Assembly (NCBI GenBank): GCA_902767195.1
Contig: CACXGS010000120.1
Coordinates: forward strand, 1-6,926
Direction: 5' to 3'
Origin: an uncultured Lachnospiraceae bacterium
Lineage (GTDB): Bacteria; Bacillota_A; Clostridia; Lachnospirales; Lachnospiraceae
Length of the DNA: 6,926 nt
A program made the position numbers and the translations under genes. This document shows, piece by piece, positions 5,293-6,926 of this stretch (within the stretch, counting starts at the first letter, position 1; every line of letters starts with the position of its first letter). The notes under the pieces were generated by a model. That model was not told the DNA's origin, ran no database searches, and saw only the letters and a program-made list of their open reading frames with translations.

Positions 5293-6926
5293 ACTCAATT
5301 CCTTTGGTCCATCTCATATCGTCGGAGGATCTGTCCTCTGAAAAATGGTTGTTAACCCAATTCCTGTATACCTGACAGATCTCGTCAATTATGTGGGTTT
5401 GGCCGGCTTCGATTCCGAAAAGATCGAAGCGATGCCTTGGGATCCGGCTTATGACATGGCTGCCGCTGACTCCTATGAGGTTGCGGGGCTTATCCTGCCA
5501 GATCAGATTATAACAGCGGTCACAATGGTTCGATACAATCATGCTGCGGTCTTGATCGCCAAGGAGAAGACGTCCCGGCTGATGGTCACATTTTCCGGTG
5601 GTCTTCTTCAGACACTGGGCTGAAATCATCAGAGGATTCCTTCCATAGACCAGAATCTCCTGCTCCTGCATGCCTGTACCGATCAGTTCTTCGATTTCCT
5701 GCCAGGAACATTCAAGGGGCAGTTCTCCCCTGCTAATCTCCGGGAAAAGATCAGCCATGACCTTATAGGTCAAACTGTTCCACTGATAAAAGGAAGCGGC
5801 AGCTGTCACCGGAATTGCCATCTGATCCTGCAATTCATGGGCAAACTGGGCTTCATTGATATTGTGAATGACAATCCCGTCAAAGTCTCCCGAAAGAATC
5901 CAGTCCTTCTCCCGCCGGGTATCCCCTCGAAATACTCTGGGCAGAGAAAGATGGACGGATCTCTCCTTCTCTTTACAGAGAGAAAGCATCTTTCGCATGT
6001 CCTGATCCGTCAGATGTTCCATGGGAAGACAGACTTCGTCAAAATAATCATGGTTTAGAATATACTCCAGAGTCTCCGGATTGTAAACCACGGCAATAGC
6101 GGAGTATTTACCACAAGGCCCGGTGTTATCATCATCTGCATGCCTGCAGGCGGCAGTCTCTTTCGATACCGGATCCGGCTGTGGACCTGAGGCATTCTCC
6201 CCCCTTCGTTCCCCTCTTCTTTCCAGTTTTTCCTGGAGGAGAGCGTATCCGGCCTGTCGGAGCCGCTTCATCTCAGACATGGGAAGAAAGGACCCTTCTT
6301 CCAGATCGACGATAATCTCTTCTGCGTAAAAAGGCACATTTCCTGTTTTACGAATCTGGCGTTCAATATCTTCTTTTGTTATAGGCCGCTTCCGGGAATT
6401 CTCCACAGAGGCGCCCTCTATCTCCACTTCAATGACTGAGGATGGCTCGGCCATGCAGGATAAGGTCATCTGCACCTTCTGTCCCTGTCTGGCAGTCACC
6501 CGGGCTTTTACCGGCAGCTTACTCCCTTCCTCCACATATTTCCTGTAGATCTCCTGTGAGAGCTCCTCCGAATGACGGCGATAAACCGGGGAACCGGGTT
6601 TTATACGGCTTCCTGCCGGAAGATTCAGTATTCTGATCTTCTTATTCTCCTCTCCCGGGGTATCCGGAACGGTGAGAAGCACCTCCTGGTCTTTCCTGTA
6701 TGCAGGGATCACCAGCAGATCTTTGTGGATGACAGGTGCTGTCAGTTCCAACTCTACTTTATTCCTGCGGACAGAACGGACCACGCCAATCTTACGGCCG
6801 GTATTCCTGGGATAAGCGGCAGCCATCATCCGGGCGCCGTTATGCTGCTTAAAATACCCATCTGTGAAATCACCCCTGGTGTAAAGCTCCTCCAAAGTCC
6901 TGATATCCTCCGGATCCACCTTAAAA
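5291..6926 (-). CDS. U32 family peptidase-like protein with DUF3656 domain (5' end off the window)
   Basis: The frame is open to the right edge, giving 544 visible residues. The first GTG (6919) is internal: the reading continues upstream as FK, and the next segment is typical mid-protein U32 sequence. Around residues 12-125 is the DUF3656-like region, with RGDFTDGYF (17-25), NTGRKIGVV (41-49) and beta-rich sequence. Residues about 230-272 are a low-complexity, probably disordered linker. Residues about 273-520 resemble a second U32-like barrel, with NSLTYKVM, ILVYGRNPLM and four cysteines, C438, C446, C468 and C471, suited to an Fe-S cluster. Although named peptidases, characterised U32 proteins include RlhA (23S rRNA cytidine hydroxylation), TrhP (tRNA hydroxylation) and UbiU/UbiV, several with Fe-S clusters. 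An RNA-modifying role is plausible but unproven. The N-terminal U32 domain should lie off the window. It is the first visible gene of the run leading into the SEDS and transpeptidase genes. Confidence 0.88.
   Translation of the reverse strand, partial: FKVDPEDIRTLEELYTRGDFTDGYFKQHNGARMMAAAYPRNTGRKIGVVRSVRRNKVELELTAPVIHKDLLVIPAYRKDQEVLLTVPDTPGEENKKIRILNLPAGSRIKPGSPVYRRHSEELSQEIYRKYVEEGSKLPVKARVTARQGQKVQMTLSCMAEPSSVIEVEIEGASVENSRKRPITKEDIERQIRKTGNVPFYAEEIIVDLEEGSFLPMSEMKRLRQAGYALLQEKLERRGERRGENASGPQPDPVSKETAACRHADDDNTGPCGKYSAIAVVYNPETLEYILNHDYFDEVCLPMEHLTDQDMRKMLSLCKEKERSVHLSLPRVFRGDTRREKDWILSGDFDGIVIHNINEAQFAHELQDQMAIPVTAAASFYQWNSLTYKVMADLFPEISRGELPLECSWQEIEELIGTGMQEQEILVYGRNPLMISAQCLKKTTGKCDHQPGRLLLGDQDRSMIVSNHCDRCYNLIWQDKPRNLIGVSGSHVISRIPRHRFDLFGIEAGQTHIIDEICQVYRNWVNNHFSEDRSSDDMRWTKGIE

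Noticed and set aside
6917..6919. GTG as the start of the U32 gene
   Set aside because: The frame stays open to the window edge and the following residues are mid-protein U32 sequence, so the true start is off the window.

Overview
The window looks like chromosomal DNA of a Gram-positive clostridial Firmicute, most likely of the Lachnospiraceae type. This is inferred from moderate GC, strong AGGAGG/AAGGAGG-type ribosome binding sites, the style of the penicillin-binding protein and SEDS protein, and a long DUF3656-type U32 protein. No rRNA, tRNA, CRISPR array, insertion sequence or phage gene was seen.

Region 1 (about 1-1600, + strand): possibly the last codons of an unknown upstream gene, a 146-base regulatory interval, then a two-gene operon. 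The first gene is a free-standing GyrI-like/Cass2-type small-molecule-binding protein. Twelve bases later comes an AraC-family regulator whose C-terminal half is the same type of domain fused behind an AraC DNA-binding domain. The operon ends in a strong intrinsic terminator whose hairpin contains the last codons and stop of the regulator.

Region 2 (1629-2166, - strand): a Nudix hydrolase converging on the AraC operon. It has its own candidate sigma-A promoter in the 76-base gap behind the penicillin-binding protein gene.

Region 3 (2167-6926, - strand, transcribed from the right edge leftwards): a tight cluster of a U32-family protein (start off the window), a SEDS peptidoglycan glycosyltransferase (FtsW/RodA/SpoVE family) and a class B penicillin-binding transpeptidase. 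The U32 stop codon overlaps the SEDS ribosome binding site. The transpeptidase ribosome binding site and its probable GTG start lie inside the end of the SEDS gene. The SEDS protein polymerises glycan strands from lipid II and the transpeptidase crosslinks them, so the pair forms a cell-wall synthase. The U32 protein probably belongs to the Fe-S group that includes RNA-hydroxylating enzymes, and its link to wall synthesis is unexplained.

No wholly new system is evident. The points most worth a second look are the paired free and fused effector domains with a hairpin, possible internal start and histidine-rich linker in the regulator, the nested translational coupling of the wall-synthase genes, and the actinobacterial-like form of the SEDS/transpeptidase pair.
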